A DNA stretch of 64,000 bases. It comes from Megalobrama amblycephala (lineage: Eukaryota; Chordata; Actinopteri; Cypriniformes; Xenocyprididae). Shown one piece after another: positions 1 to 11,986 of this stretch. A program made the translations under genes and the position numbers. The number at the start of each line of letters is the position of its first letter. Position 1 is the first letter of the stretch. The notes beneath the pieces were generated by a model. It was not told the origin of the DNA. It searched no databases and was given only the letters and a program-made list of their open reading frames with translations. The stretch spans positions 16,770,138-16,834,137 of the forward strand of contig NC_063057.1 in the NCBI RefSeq assembly GCF_018812025.1, in the 5' to 3' direction.

Positions 1-11
1 TCAGTCTCTTA

Positions 12-744
12 GGGTGCGTTCACACTTGTCATGTTTGGTTCGATTAAAAGGAACCCTGGTGTGATTGCTCGGTTAGTGCGGTTCATTTGAACATATGTGA
101 ACGCTGCCATCCGAACCCCGGTGCGCACCAAACAAGCGGACCGAGACCGCTGAAAAGATGGGTCTCGGTCCGCTTCCAAATGAACTCTGGTGCGGTTCGA
201 ATGATATATGAACGCAACACGGACCAAAGACATGTAACCGAACCAAAAAAAGGAAGATGAGACCGTAAAAAGGACAGAAACCTCACGCATGTCGGTTTTT
301 CTCGTCATAGACGCGAGTTTGCTCATCACAGGCATCAGACGCGCATCTCCACACAGCAGATCGTTTGTGTGTGTGACGGATGGATTCCTGCCGGTGTTTT
401 GACTGCCTTACACATTTTATAAGCTCTTCACTAGTTCCCAACTGGCCAAAATACCATCACATGCAGGCTACGCCCCGCTACGCACACACAACGAGCGCAT
501 TTACCTCAGCAAACAGCATTGTTTTGGATGTTCGGTAAGTTCCATCTCAAAATAGGCAATACGTCATAAAATCCGACCAATCACGTTGTGAATGTATCCC
601 TGTGCCTTTAGGTTCGGTATCTTTTGGTTCGGTGATAAAATTGCCAATCTGAACGCTAACCGGACCAGGACTAAATGCTTTTTTTTCTTCTTTGGTCCGG
701 ACCAAATGAACCAAACAAACCGAACTACAAGTGTGAACGCACCC
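12..744. mobile_element. DNA transposon with GGGTGCGTTCACACTTG ends
   Basis: Seen: terminal inverted repeats GGGTGCGTTCACACTTG at 12-28 and its complement at 728-744, flanked by TTA at 9-11 and 745-747. The interior has further inverted stretches (GGTTCG...CGAACC, TGGTCCGGACCA-like). A 3-bp TTA duplication with G-rich ends fits PIF/Harbinger-type non-autonomous elements, but no transposase remains. Short frames read through it are not genes. Confidence 0.8.
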
Positions 745-1469
745 TTAAAGTATTATGTTTTGTAATATATCTAATGTATTGTCCTCTTTGTTCCTTTCAA
801 TATTTCTAGCCTCTCTTTGAATCCTGGGATGGAACATCATCTGGAGCAGAATTGTTCTTTTTTGATCAAGTTTGTTGGACTTGTTGTTTGGCCATGTTGG
901 TATGTTCATGAAGTGATAAAAGTGATGTGGGTTTTAAGAAATGTTTTTATATGACCCTGTTGGTCAAGTTATAGTTATAATTGTATTTCTTTGTGTGAAG
1001 GGCCATGATGGCCAATAAGTAATTTAAAAACATTTTCATGATACAATTTTGTCCCTTTAAAAAATAAAATGATTTTCTAAATAAAAAATAAATTCAAAAT
1101 AATACACCTTTTATGGCATTTTTTTAATGTAAATTTGAAAGATATATTTATTACATTTTGACCTGTTTTTCAAGATTAAGAAGCATCAAATATATATATA
1201 TTTTTTTGGGAGGGGGTGAATTAAGTTATGCATTATACAACACTTTATGCAGTTAAAATTTGTTTAAAGTTTATGCAGTTAATAGATTAAATTTAAAATT
1301 CAGCTCCCAGTCATTAAGTGAGCAATAGGGAAAATATATTGTATACTGCATTTTACATATTCTACTTGACTAAACTACTTGAATGTGTGTATTTGCTATT
1401 TAAAGAAGTATGTTAAATGCAGTATACAATATATTTTTTTGTAAAAATGCAGTATACAAAATATATAAA
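745..1469. other. AT-rich non-coding sequence with a small hairpin
   Basis: No gene seen. Near 1332-1440 an inverted pair (aatatattgtatactgca and tgcagtatacaatatatt) makes a hairpin of about 100 bp, and part of the arm is repeated directly at 1446-1462. It is probably a small foldback element. Confidence 0.5.
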
Positions 1470-1685
1470 TTACTGTAAATTTTACAGTAAAATACTGGCA
1501 GCAGGGTTGCCAGCCAGTTACTGTAATTTTTACAGTAGTGTTTCTGTAATTTAATTTACAGAATTTTACTGTATTCTCGATTACAGTAAAATTCTGTAAA
1601 TTAAATTACAGAAACACTACTGTAAAAATTACAGTAACTGGCTGGCAACCCTGCTGCCAGTATTTTACTGTAAAATTTACAGTAA
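1470..1685. repeat. 216-bp near-perfect palindrome (foldback element)
   Basis: Seen: the left arm runs TTACTGTAAATTTTACAGTA...GGCAGCAGGGTTGCC and is mirrored almost base for base in the right arm, around a loop of about 8 bases (ttctcgat) near 1574-1581. The unit TACTGTAAATTTTACAGTA is itself palindromic. No TTAA or 8-bp duplication is obvious at the ends. Confidence 0.85.
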
Positions 1686-3140
1686 TTTTTTAACAGTGTA
1701 GGCTCTTAACAAAAAAACAATGTTCAAGGCTCAGTAATAAACCCTAGTTTACTGAGATACCGTTGGACTGCGAATGGCAGATGCAGACATTGCTGGTGCA
1801 TTAAAGGAAAAATTCATCATTTACTCACCCAATCCAGATCCTTATGACTTTATCTTCTTCAAAGGCTGCTTTAAAACCTCTAGATTCCTACATCTGGCAG
1901 TTGATCATGGAGTATCAGCAGTCTTATCCAATTAGCCGAGTCTATTTGTGACAGTGTTCATGTGGTTCTCCTGCTTTGCGTTTCAGCATTCTGTCCATGT
2001 CGTCATTGTGTGACCCTTAACCCGGCTGTCAGTGCTCAGTAATTCATTTTGATTTCATATCCCTACTGCCACATTCCGTCCGACAATCAAGTTAAACGAC
2101 ACCTGCAATTGACCGCCAACCCCAGAGCATGAAAGGAGAGGGGCATCCTGTGAACAGATGGGGCTTGAATAGATTGGTGTCCGATCAGCTTTAAACATTA
2201 CATCAAATTACACTACATTACTATCCTGTGCTCCCAGATGTGATTATCATACAAATGCATGATTGCTCGTAATGCGCTCATGAACAGGCGGGAAAGGATT
2301 CCATTTTTGTGCAAAGTCAGAGCCAGAAAGCATTTTAGCTTTATCTGACTCGCATATGGCTTTCAGTCAGGAAGGGAGAGAGTGAAGGCAGGCTGCTTGG
2401 AGGTTGCGCTCGGTATGATGAGGGTCTTTTTGGATGTGGTGGAGTGCTGGTGAAAAAACCCGAGATGACAGGTTTAGGGAGATAAGAGCAGGCACCAAGT
2501 GACAGTTCGGATGTCAAAAGCAGCTGTGCATGACCCAACATGCTGCATGAGTCTCCACCAAATAACCTCGCTTATCTTTTGTTCCTGCCATCAGAAGAAT
2601 GCCAAAAGAGACCAGTTTGTTTTTTCCCCTTCTTCTCCCTCCCCTTTTGTCTCCAAAGAGAGTAGTGTCTTTCAGTTGAAGTAGAGATTTCAAACTCCTC
2701 TCCTGAAAGGCCATCTTCCTGCAAGTTCAGCTCCGAACACCTGGACCACCTAATCAAGGACTTCAGGATTACTCTACAATTACAGGCAGGTGTGTTGGAA
2801 CAGCAGGATGGCAGTCCTCCAGGAGTAGAGTTTGACAAAAGACAGAGGTGTTTCTTAATCCAAACGCTTTGTTTGTCATCCATGCTCAGTTATTTCAAAC
2901 CAATCACATATCTTTACACCTAGACACTTTCAGTCCACATGGGATTCAAACCCATGATCCTTGTTATCCAGGCACTGGATTTTTACCGCTTTACCATTTG
3001 TGTTTTATTTCAACAAGCAAAACCTCTTCCCCCCAACATTTGGGTTGTTAGAGAAAATATATAAAATTTCAAAAACAAATAAAATATTAATACAATAATC
3101 TATGACTAATGAGCTTAAGATAGCAACAAGTATTATGCAG
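1686..3140. other. Non-coding 3' flank with old repeat fragments
   Basis: No gene recognised. 2745-2835 (caggtgtgttggaacagcag, cagtcctccaggagtagagtttgac) resembles one end of a common fish hAT-like element. 2925-3005 contains ggattcaaaccc, a reversed tRNA B-box-like motif, suggesting a SINE remnant. Small open frames here look random. Confidence 0.4.
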
Positions 3141-3144
3141 TTAA

Positions 3145-3507
3145 AGGTGCAGTGTGTAAATTTTAGCAGCATCTAGCGGTGAGGTTGCGAATTGCAATAG
3201 AGAAGCTACGGTGACCAACACAGGACAAATATATCATGGATACTGTTGCATCTGAGACAGCAGAGAGTAGCTAGTCAAGCAAACGCACTCTGTAGAGCAG
3301 TTTGTCCGATTAGGGCTGCTGTAGAAAAATGCCGGCGCAAACATGTAAGGGGACCCCCGGTGTATGTAGATATAAATGGCTCATTCTAAGGTAATAAAAA
3401 CATAACGGTTCATTATGTAAGGTCTTTATACACCACTGAAAACATAGTTATGTATATTATATTGCATTTCTGTCAATAGATCCTCCTAAAATGTACACAT
3501 TGCACCT
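3145..3507. mobile_element. TTAA element with AGGTGCAGTGTGTAAATTTTAG ends
   Basis: Seen: TTAA at 3141-3144 and 3508-3511 flank a 363-bp segment starting AGGTGCAGTGTGTAAATTTT and ending in the near complement (CTAAAATGTACACATTGCAC, CT). TTAA target sites with AGG...CCT ends fit Kolobok- or piggyBac-type non-autonomous elements. Confidence 0.8.
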
Positions 3508-3511
3508 TTAA

Positions 3512-5484
3512 ATCTCAAAATTATTCATATATCAGAGTTGTGTGAGGTGGAGGTCTGTGTCGACACAGGTATATGTAGCTGCCTGACGTGTACATATGAG
3601 TAGAATCGCTCTAGATCGAGGGGTCGAGGGTCTGTCCATGGTGGAACGCATTTCAAAATGGTGGCAGGGATTCGCCCAAGGGAAGTGCTTTGGGAAGTTT
3701 GCGAATCTGTGTCTAAAAGCAAACTGGAATGCACCCACTGATAATTTAAGCTGCCAATGGAAGCCGTATCAACCTTCTATTGTATTTGTTGTTGTTTTTT
3801 CTTGCTCGTCCTCCCCTAGTGGTACCGCAGTGAGTCACATGACATTCCATCTGCTGATTGGAAATCCTTCATGACTGGTAAACTTCCATTCATGAAAGCT
3901 GTTTACCCTTTGAGTTTTCATCGTAGACCTTACAGAACTCAGCATACCCAATCCAGAACCTGTATAGCCTGAATCTGAATGCTCTTTGCTGACTTAGGGC
4001 TCTCAAACCAATATTTACACATTACAGAGAGCTTCCTGAAATGGCAGAAACTCCTTGTAAAGCTAAGGGTGTATGTCTCTAAGGTGCTTGAGGCCCCATT
4101 GATGTGAAGGACCTTTGGAGTGGACCACTACCATATGTTCAGGATATCAAACCAATACCATCTCCCTCAGCTACTTTTATAGATTTCTGGGTTAAACAAA
4201 TGTTTCCAAAGCTAATATGCTTTAGACTTTGGGGCCTTGAACTTCTACTGTATACAGCTTCTTTGGCTCTTGTGAAATGAGCTCATATAATGCTTGTCAT
4301 AAGCAGATACTTTGTTTCATATTAACTGAAACGCTTCATAGCCAAGAGAGAGGGGAAAAAAAGAAGAAGAGAGGGTTGGACAGAAAAGCGATTTGTCGCA
4401 GTTGGTGTAGCCATGGTGATGAGAAGAAATCTTTTTGCTCCAAACTGAGACAGCAGCCTCTTGCAGATGACATTTTCTATGAAAAAATAAACTCAAGCAA
4501 TGCCCTTTACCATTAGTGAAACAGGGCACACAAAGAAACACAGGCTACATTGACTTACCCTGACATCCTTTATCAGATTTGTCTCTAACTAGTGTGTGAG
4601 AAAGATGTTTAAAATATTTGGCAGGTCAAACATGTGTGCTAATATTTTGTTGTCAGAATACAACCCAAAAACACACTATGCTATGGAGGGGTAAAGAAAG
4701 GACCATCCTTTGACAAATTATTCTCTCCTACAGGTGTGCAACAGGAAGAGATGGAGATGAGGATAAAAAGAGAATATGTTTCAGGTACACAAGTCTACAG
4801 GGAAACTCATTCACACATTAACAAGATTTCCTGGGGGAAGTTAAAGACTACTGTGAAGGCACCCACCCTCAACACACACGGGAACCATCACTATCTGCAA
4901 TGAAGACAAATGGCTCATCTAGTTAGACAGCCCCGCAGCCATTCTGGGTATGATTAGGCATAAAGAAACGACATGAAACAAGACAGACTCTCTTATGGAA
5001 AACACAAACACCTGTGTCATTAACTTAATGTGTGAATCAGCTCTTCAGCTACACACAGAGCATGTACAAATGCACGGAAGGAAAAAATATTTAATTGTAC
5101 AGTGCAACTGTAAAATTACAATACTAATATTTATTTATGTCTCGGTATCATCAAGCTTTATTTTGGCAGAAAACTGCAGGGAGCCCTTTGCTTCCTATTA
5201 CACGAATCTTGTGAAATTGGTGGCCAACACTGCATTGCAGCAGATTTACCATGAATGGAGCCAAGCAAAGACACTGAAAACTCTGGATCATGATCTTCAC
5301 ATGTAAATTAACACACTGCACTTATATGTATTTAAATAATTCACACCCTTTGCAATTTGATAACCGCATTAAGACATATCGCAAGTTTGAATTAATTTGA
5401 ATAATCTTTCAGCCATAAAGCCAAGGCTGCTTGTAAATCAGTACAGAATTCTAGACCAGTGCTTCCCAAACCTTTACACATTTT
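3512..5484. other. Non-coding 3' flank
   Basis: I see no recognisable gene, RNA or transposon with clear ends. Open frames of 69-103 codons have no family features. 5458-5474 (cagtgcttcccaaacc) resembles a hAT-like terminus without a partner. Confidence 0.4.
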
Positions 5485-5660
5485 CAGTGGTGGACAGAAT
5501 ATTTTTTTTACTTTGTTTCTGTATGTAAGAAAATTTTTCAAGTATTCTTTATCGGAGTATTTTCATTTTTACTGTTTCAATACATTACAAAGCAAAATAC
5601 TTTTTCCTTGTTATTTTAAACTGAAGAAAGCGTCACCTGCTCAGAGACGGTGAATGGCAA

Positions 5661-5730
5661 CAAAGTACCGCGAGAGCGATTTAAGAGCAGTGGGCTCCGT
5701 ATGCTTTCGAATAGATCTCGCGGTACTTTG
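5661..5730. promoter_or_regulatory. CpG-rich dyad CAAAGTACCGCGAGA / TCTCGCGGTACTTTG
   Basis: A perfect 15-bp inverted repeat at 5661-5675 and 5716-5730, with CGCGAGA cores, about 80 bp upstream of an ATG followed by a splice donor. This suggests promoter sites of the transposon's original gene. Function is inferred only. Confidence 0.4.
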
Positions 5731-5808
5731 ATCTCCTCTGCGCAACGCTACTTCAAGTCAAACAAACCAACGAGGCAAGATCCTCGAACTCGAGTGTGCG
5801 CGCGACTG

Positions 5809-5820
5809 ATGGCGCGAAAA
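5809..5820 (+). pseudogene. relic first coding exon (ATG GCG CGA AAA, then gtaagt)
   Basis: Seen: ATGGCGCGAAAA followed at once by a consensus donor gtaagtca, downstream of a CpG-rich block inside a transposon. This is the layout of a short first exon (MARK) whose downstream exons were lost when the element became non-autonomous. It may be chance. Confidence 0.3.
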
Positions 5821-6498
5821 GTAAGTCACCAATGCAGTTTTGGGATTTATAATTGTAAATGAAAATCATATTAAGGTCACGACTGTCAGTTGCTTGTGAA
5901 TTAAATCTGCTGTTTTAGCCCATTTATGAAATGCTTGAATGTTGACGTCCACTTTTGTATTACAACCGTCTGAACGGGGTAACGTTAGGTTTTAGGTAAG
6001 AAAACTAAATATATGGTTAAAATAACGCAAATTAATGTCCATACATCTTCCCCGCTGCCGTATGTTGTAAAACTGGCATGTTTGCATAGCGTTCTTCCTA
6101 ATACAACACATTGTGACGTCTTTTTATGTTGTATGGTAATATTTGTCAACACATTTTGTTTTTCCTCATTTCTTATTTTCTCTTGTTTATCAGTAATGAT
6201 CGGAAGTAGTTAAGTTATCAGAGTATGACAAGTTATAAAACGTGTTCTAACTTGCAGATCAATACATATTAAGTGTCTGCATAATCTTCCTTATTGACTA
6301 GTGCTGGCTACTTGAAAATTTATAATAATTCACAGTGATGTCAGACTGAGCTGTAAACTAAGCTCTTTGTGTGTCTAGTATAGGTTACCCCCTTCCCTCC
6401 ACACATATTTTGAGCAGCAGGATGGAGTACATTAATTGCAAAGTAAACATTCATTAACCAGTATTTTTATACAAATAAAATTGAAACGGAGTACTTAA

Positions 6499-7210
6499 AG
6501 GGTTAGTTCACCCAAAAAATTAAAATAACGTCATTTATTACTCATCCTCATGCCGTGTCACACCCGTAAGACCTTCGTTCATCTTCAGAACACAAATTAA
6601 GATATTTCTGTTGAAATCCGATGGCTCAGTGAGGCCAATGACATTTCCTCTCTCAAGATCCATTAATGTACCATTATAAAGCGACGAGAATATTTTTGGT
6701 GCACCAAAAACCCCAAAATAAGGACTTGTATAGTGATGGCCGATTTCAAAATGCTGCTTCATGAAGATTTGGAGCATAATGAATCAGTGTGTCGAATCAG
6801 CAGTTCGGAGCGCCACAGTCACGTGATTTCAGCAGTTTGGCAGTTTGACACGCAATCTGAATCATGATTCGACACGCTGATTCATAACGCTCCGAAGCTT
6901 CCTGAAGCAGTGTTTTGAAGTCGGCCATCACTAAATAAGTCTTTTTAAGTCAGTTTTTTTGGCGCACCAAAAATATTCTCGTCGCTTTATAATATTAATA
7001 TTGAACCACTGTACTCACATGAACTGATTTAAATATGTTTTTAGTACCTTTATGGATCTTGAGAGAGGAAGTGTCATTGCTGGCTATGCAGGCCTCACGG
7101 AGCCATCGGATTTCAACAAAAATATCTCAATTTGTGTTCCGAAGATGAACGGAACGGCATGAGGGTGAGTAATAAATGACATTATTTTCATTTTTGGGTG
7201 AACTAACCCT
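6499..7210. mobile_element. TTAA element with AGGGTTAGTTCACCC ends
   Basis: Seen: TTAA at 6495-6498 and 7211-7214, ends AGGGTTAGTTCACCCAAAAA and the complement TTTTTGGGTGAACTAACCCT, with long internal inverted repeats (for example ATATTTTTGGTGCACCAAAA and its mirror). It is 712 bp and inserted in the older element 5485-7280. The same family occurs at 24497, 46826 and 62312. Confidence 0.88.
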
Positions 7211-7280
7211 TTAATACTTTTACTGAAGTAATATTTTATTATGGTATCTGTACTTTTACTCAAGTACTTGATTTTAGTCG

Positions 7281-9404
7281 AGACTACAAGACCTGAATTG
7301 GGTAACATCTCAAATTTGCAGTGGAGAGAGGCCTCCAGGACAGGTTCTAGACATATTTTTTAACTTCAGTTCTTTACTATAGGGCAGTATTTTGAGGATG
7401 GTGCTTTTTGAGCCCTCGAGAGATGGAGAAGTAGGAGTAGAGAAGGAATCTTCATATTAAATATTGATGTAACAGGAACCCCTCAAGTTCTCACAGAAGA
7501 AAACCGTTTGCAATTCTCAACACTGTTGTTCAGGAAAGGACTGGGGAAAGAGAGTATGATGGGAATTTTGTCAGCTCCACTTTATGTTCAACAAATAGCA
7601 CAGCAGTGGTGCCTTCTATATTTATTTGGGGTTACCCACTTCAGGTTCCACATCCAGAGTTGCCCACGCTGATTCCATCTTACAGTTAAGATTACATGAA
7701 TTTCCTTCTTGTTACATAAACTTTTTTTCCCCGCAGAGGCAGTCACGGTGTAGGTGTATCCATAACCCGAGTGCTCTCCGGAGACATGACGAAATCGTGG
7801 AACCTTTGGTGTAACAACTGGCACGTACTCACAAACATGCAAGTTAGTAGCCTTTTTTTGTTGTTGTTCTTGTGCCAAAATCATGCCTTGGGCTAGAGCA
7901 CTTGCTGCTGGTGTCCCTCCACACATAATGAATGACCCTTGAACAAAGATTTTGCACCACCTCTGATGAACATGTCACATGACAACCATATGTGCATGTG
8001 TGTCTTTGACTCTCAATAGAGGACCGAATCCGTCAAGGTCTATTGCTTCTTTTGAAAGTCCAGTTTTATAATGGAATCTGCTGATATGTGACATGAACGC
8101 AGGGATGTGGATGAATGAACAGAGATAAACAGGTGTCCAAATGTCTCAAAGTGGCCTAAAAAAACTCCTGATGACCTTGGGAAGATAATACAGGAACGGA
8201 ACCATTCAAGTCGGCATCAAACAGAAGTTGTGATCGTCTTTTCTTCCCGTATAGCTGAGTAAAACGGGTGTTACTTGATTTTGTTCATTGGGGATTGATT
8301 GAATGGTTGTGGTGTCCTATGTCACGTCATGTGAGTGACAGGTTTTCCCGTCCTCGCGCGAGTCAAGAGATGTCGTTGCTAGAGGGATTCAAAGTTATTT
8401 TGATTAAAGATTATAAGGGCACGTGAATTAAAATAAATGATGTGCACGGATAAATCATTTGTAATAAATACTGCAATATTCCATAAAAAAATAAGAATGG
8501 TCACTTTTGATTTCATGGGCTCTTAAAGCACACAAAACAATACCAAAACTTGAGACTTTTCATATTTGAAAGAGGATTTTAAGGTTACTTTTGCTTAGTT
8601 GTGTAAAAAGCACCAACATGTCATCAAATGAGAAAAGGTGTGCAGGGTTATGAGTCAGTCAGTCATGCAGTGTACCCTTAGTCTTTTAACACATCTGTGG
8701 AAGACATGAAGAGTTCATTTACGTGTATTCTTTCGGAAGGGGATACGGCTCGTTTAAAGCAGGGTAATTAGAGGGCTACCCTGTGTGTCAATGATGAGGA
8801 TGAGAAGAAAGGGAAGCTGATTGGAGAGCACTCATTCCAACACTTCCTGTCTGAATGCTTGCGAAAACGGAACCCATCTGTTTAAACAATGCACAATTAC
8901 CAGCATTTAAACAGCTAAATTCGTTAAAGTGATTAGTCCTGTGTTTACCATAAGCAACACTCTGTACACAAGATAACAGGCTCATCTGCATATGCTAATT
9001 AGGGCAATTAGATATGCTCCACAGAGTAATTTCTATTCAGCCAACCTACAGGCAGTTTTAGGAGATTATAAGAAATAATGAAATAAATCAGTCAATCACA
9101 TAAAGGCTAATATATGCGCAACAAATGGCAAGGGGCAGTCCGAGCGACAGATTTAATGTCACAAACAGCAGAAATAAACCTGGTCAACAACAACGGTCAT
9201 CTCCTCTTTTAGGTGATTACTAGCTTCCTGATTACATGAGTGCGATAATGATGGGCTGAGAAAAAAAGAAAAAACAGGTACAATTCCCTATAAATTCTCT
9301 GACCACCCAGCGTTCACTGGAGTGGTTTGACAGATATTAATGTAATATTATGTGTATTTTAATAATTTATTGTAAATAAAACCGTAACGTACACCCCAAA
9401 GGCT
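7281..9404. other. Non-coding flank with one unclassified frame and a possible conserved block
   Basis: Apart from the unassigned minus-strand frame at 7588-7926 no gene is visible. 8780-9200 is non-repetitive and rich in TAAT/ATTA-type homeodomain motifs (for example tatgctaattagggcaatta), so it may be a regulatory element. Confidence 0.4.
7588..7926 (-). pseudogene. Unrecognised open frame, possible degraded exon
   Basis: Seen: a 112-codon minus-strand frame (GGTPAASALAQGMILAQEQQ..., VVTPKVPRFRHVSGEHSGYG...). It lacks repeats and its composition looks more protein-like than most frames here. A neighbouring frame upstream (RGGAKSLFKGHSLCVEG) also reads like protein, which would fit a frame-shifted relic. 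I cannot name a family. It could be random. Confidence 0.2.
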
Positions 9405-11160
9405 CTTATGCTCTCCAAGGCTACATTTGATCAAAAATACAGTAAAAACAGTAATATTGTGAGAAATATTTTTTAATAGAATTTAAAAGAAATGTTTTCT
9501 TTGAAATAGGGCTGTCACTAACGATTAATCGAGTAATCGATTATTTTGATGATTAATCGGGTAATCAGATATTTTTTGTGGTAATAAAAATAGATCTAAG
9601 CAAACAATAGCCTTTAAAAATGACTTAAAGGTGCCCTCGAATGAAAAATTGAATGTATCTTGGCATAGTTAAATAACAAGAGTTCAGTACATGGAAATGA
9701 CATACAGTGAATCTCAAACTCCATTGTTTCCTCCTTCTTATATAAATCTCATTTGTTTAAAAGACCTCAGAAGAACAGGTGAATCTCAACATAACACCGA
9801 CTGTTACGTAACAGTCGGGGTATACGCCCCCAATATTTGCATATGCCAGCCCATGTTCCCAACATTATGAAAGGCATTAGACAAGGGCAGGCAGTATTAA
9901 CGTCTGTATGTGCACAGCTGAATCATCAGACTAGGTAAGCAAGCAAGAACAATAGCGAAAAATGGCAGATGGAGCAATAATAACTGACAGGAGAGCACGG
10001 GATTTAAAGGGGCCGCACAGCATAAATCGGCTCATATTTAATGATGCCCCAAAATAGGCAGTTAAAAAAATTAATAAAAAAAAAATCTATGGGGTATTTT
10101 GAGCTGAAACTTCACAGACACATTCAGGGGACACCTTAGACTTATATTACATCTTGTAAGAAAACGTTCGATGGCACCTTTAAAATACATATATAATAAG
10201 AATTATACAATCATTTTTGGTTCAAATAAAGTACAACACAAGCAATCATATGGTTTTATAGCACTGTTTATAACACTGTTAAAATACATAATATAATATA
10301 CATCAACTTATGTATACTATGTATTATAACAAATGCCTGCAGAGGGCGTGGTGATTGGCCTGGTGGCCTGGTGATTGTTGTTGTCCCACTTTACAGCATG
10401 ATCAAATTGCCGAAAAGTTGAATTCTTGTTTAATTTTGGCCAAACGACATTTAATTCAAATGTTAACTTAATCTTTATTATTTGGCCACTTATAAAGATC
10501 AAGTTAACACAACAAGAATATGTGGACATTAAAACATGCAAGGGTTGAAACTTTTATTTTGAAATCACGATGAACAGTTCGCATTTTTAGAAACATATTG
10601 ATGTATTCTCCTGTGCTGGCATAGGTTTATAAATGATTTACGTTACAAATCTGATGAAATGGCGCACATTGCATTCGCAGATGAACGTTATAAGCAACCA
10701 AAACTCGCAGCAAATGCAGATATGGAGTTTGAGACGCGCTCCACACATAAAAGATAACAGTTCATGTGGAGCAGCATGTGTGAACGGAGCCGCTCAGGGG
10801 ATATATTTATTTAATTGAATCACTGCCTTTGTGAATTCACAATAGCACTATGATATTATATGATTTTTAAATGGTTTTAATACAACATGTGGCCTTAGAA
10901 AATGGTCTAATAATGCTGTTCATGGATTCTCTTCTGTGGAATGCACCTCTTCTGGTAGTTTGCCGGTTACTCGACACAGGTAAATTTCAATTGAGGATTT
11001 TTTTATTTTATTCGTTTTTTTAATATATTTTAAAATGCAATTTATTCCTGTGATGGCAAAACAGCCATTACTCCAGTCTTCAGTGTCACAATTCTTCAGA
11101 AATCATTGGATATATATTCACATACACTGTGAAAGCAATGTGCTGATATTACAGTTATTC
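9405..11160. mobile_element. Cyprinid repeat split by a truncated hAT element
   Basis: Seen: 9405-9500 (ctccaaggctacatttgatc, aaaaatacagtaaaaacagt) and about 10985-11160 (ttattcctgtgatggcaaa, ccagtcttcagtgtcaca) match the left and right halves of the complete copy at 12446-12739. Between them a hAT-like end TAGGGCTGTCACTAACGATT starts at 9507. Its right terminus is missing, and it contains the TTAA element 9629-10179. Confidence 0.6.
9629..10179. mobile_element. TTAA element with AGGTGCCCTCGAATGAAAA ends
   Basis: Seen: TTAA at 9625-9628 and 10180-10183. The left end AGGTGCCCTCGAATG is mirrored by CGTTCGATGGCACCT. The interior carries ACTGTTACGTAACAGT, a palindrome at about 9799-9814. It is 551 bp, and this sequence type is very common in cyprinid genomes. 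Confidence 0.85.
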
Positions 11161-11567
11161 AGCATAAGAATAATCTTTGTTCTCCTCTACATGCATGAGG
11201 TTAGGAGAAGATAGATAAAGATGGTCTATCTTTATTTGTCAGTTTTTTGGATGATTGGATGTTAAGTGGGAAATGATGAAAGTGCATTTTTTCCGCAGTG
11301 TTGTTTTTTTGTTGTAGGGTGGATGTTAAAAAGAATAAACCAAGGCTCCATTGATTCTTTCCTCCCTCCATCCCTCAAGTTATTAATCAGGGCCTGCAGT
11401 CAGAAGACGTGTGGATAAACACAAAAGTGGATCAGTTTAATTTGATGCTCTGATGCGTTATCAGTGAGCAGCGACAGATATTAAACTGGAAACCGCCATC
11501 ACTCGCATAAATACAGAAAAGTAAAAGTCTCCACAGACTAAGAATACTGATCAGTGTGTGTTTAGAT

Positions 11568-11986
11568 CAACGTTTTCCTTACAGTTTTTGTCTTTTGTAC
11601 TCGCACAGCCCCATAAAAATAAAATACACTTTCATCAACACCAAACCATGTTGCTTTAAGCCTATATTATAGTGGATATTATTCAGCATCATGACTAATA
11701 TTATTCACTGATTAATGATTAATGTTAGTTTTCAACTTTAACTTAAAAACTGTCAAAGAAAACTTTTTTTTGCTTTAAAAAAAAAAAAAAAAAATCATGG
11801 AATTACACTAATTGTGAAATGAATCATATTTTAATGTTTATTTTAAAAAGTTATTTTGATTTATAATATTTTTATTTTATTTTCTTTTTAATAGGTTTAA
11901 CAAATCAAAATTGAAATACTTCTAAGTACCCTGGAATCTGCTGAAGTACCTTCTGTGGTATGTCAGTCTCTAATTGGGAATCACTG
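11568..11986. mobile_element. Probable short hAT-like element
   Basis: The right end GGGAATCACTG is followed by gtttagag. About 420 bp to the left, gtttagat precedes CAACGTTTTCC, a degraded partner terminus. The 8-bp repeats match 7 of 8. Termini resemble the CAGTGGTTCCC family seen at 15474-16489. Confidence 0.4.

Larger units (their letters stand above)
5485..7280. mobile_element. hAT-like element interrupted by a TTAA element
   Basis: Seen: the left part starts CAGTGGTGGACAGAAT with ACTTT/AAGTA-rich sequence. The right part after 7211 ends with acttttactcaagtacttga, related to the inverted end of the same kind of element. A TTAA element (6499-7210) splits it. The interior 5640-5830 is CpG-rich and looks like a promoter plus first exon of a lost transposase gene. 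Confidence 0.55.

Noticed and set aside
2942..2953. Second B-box-like motif
   Set aside because: Too degraded for a tRNA and only weak SINE context.
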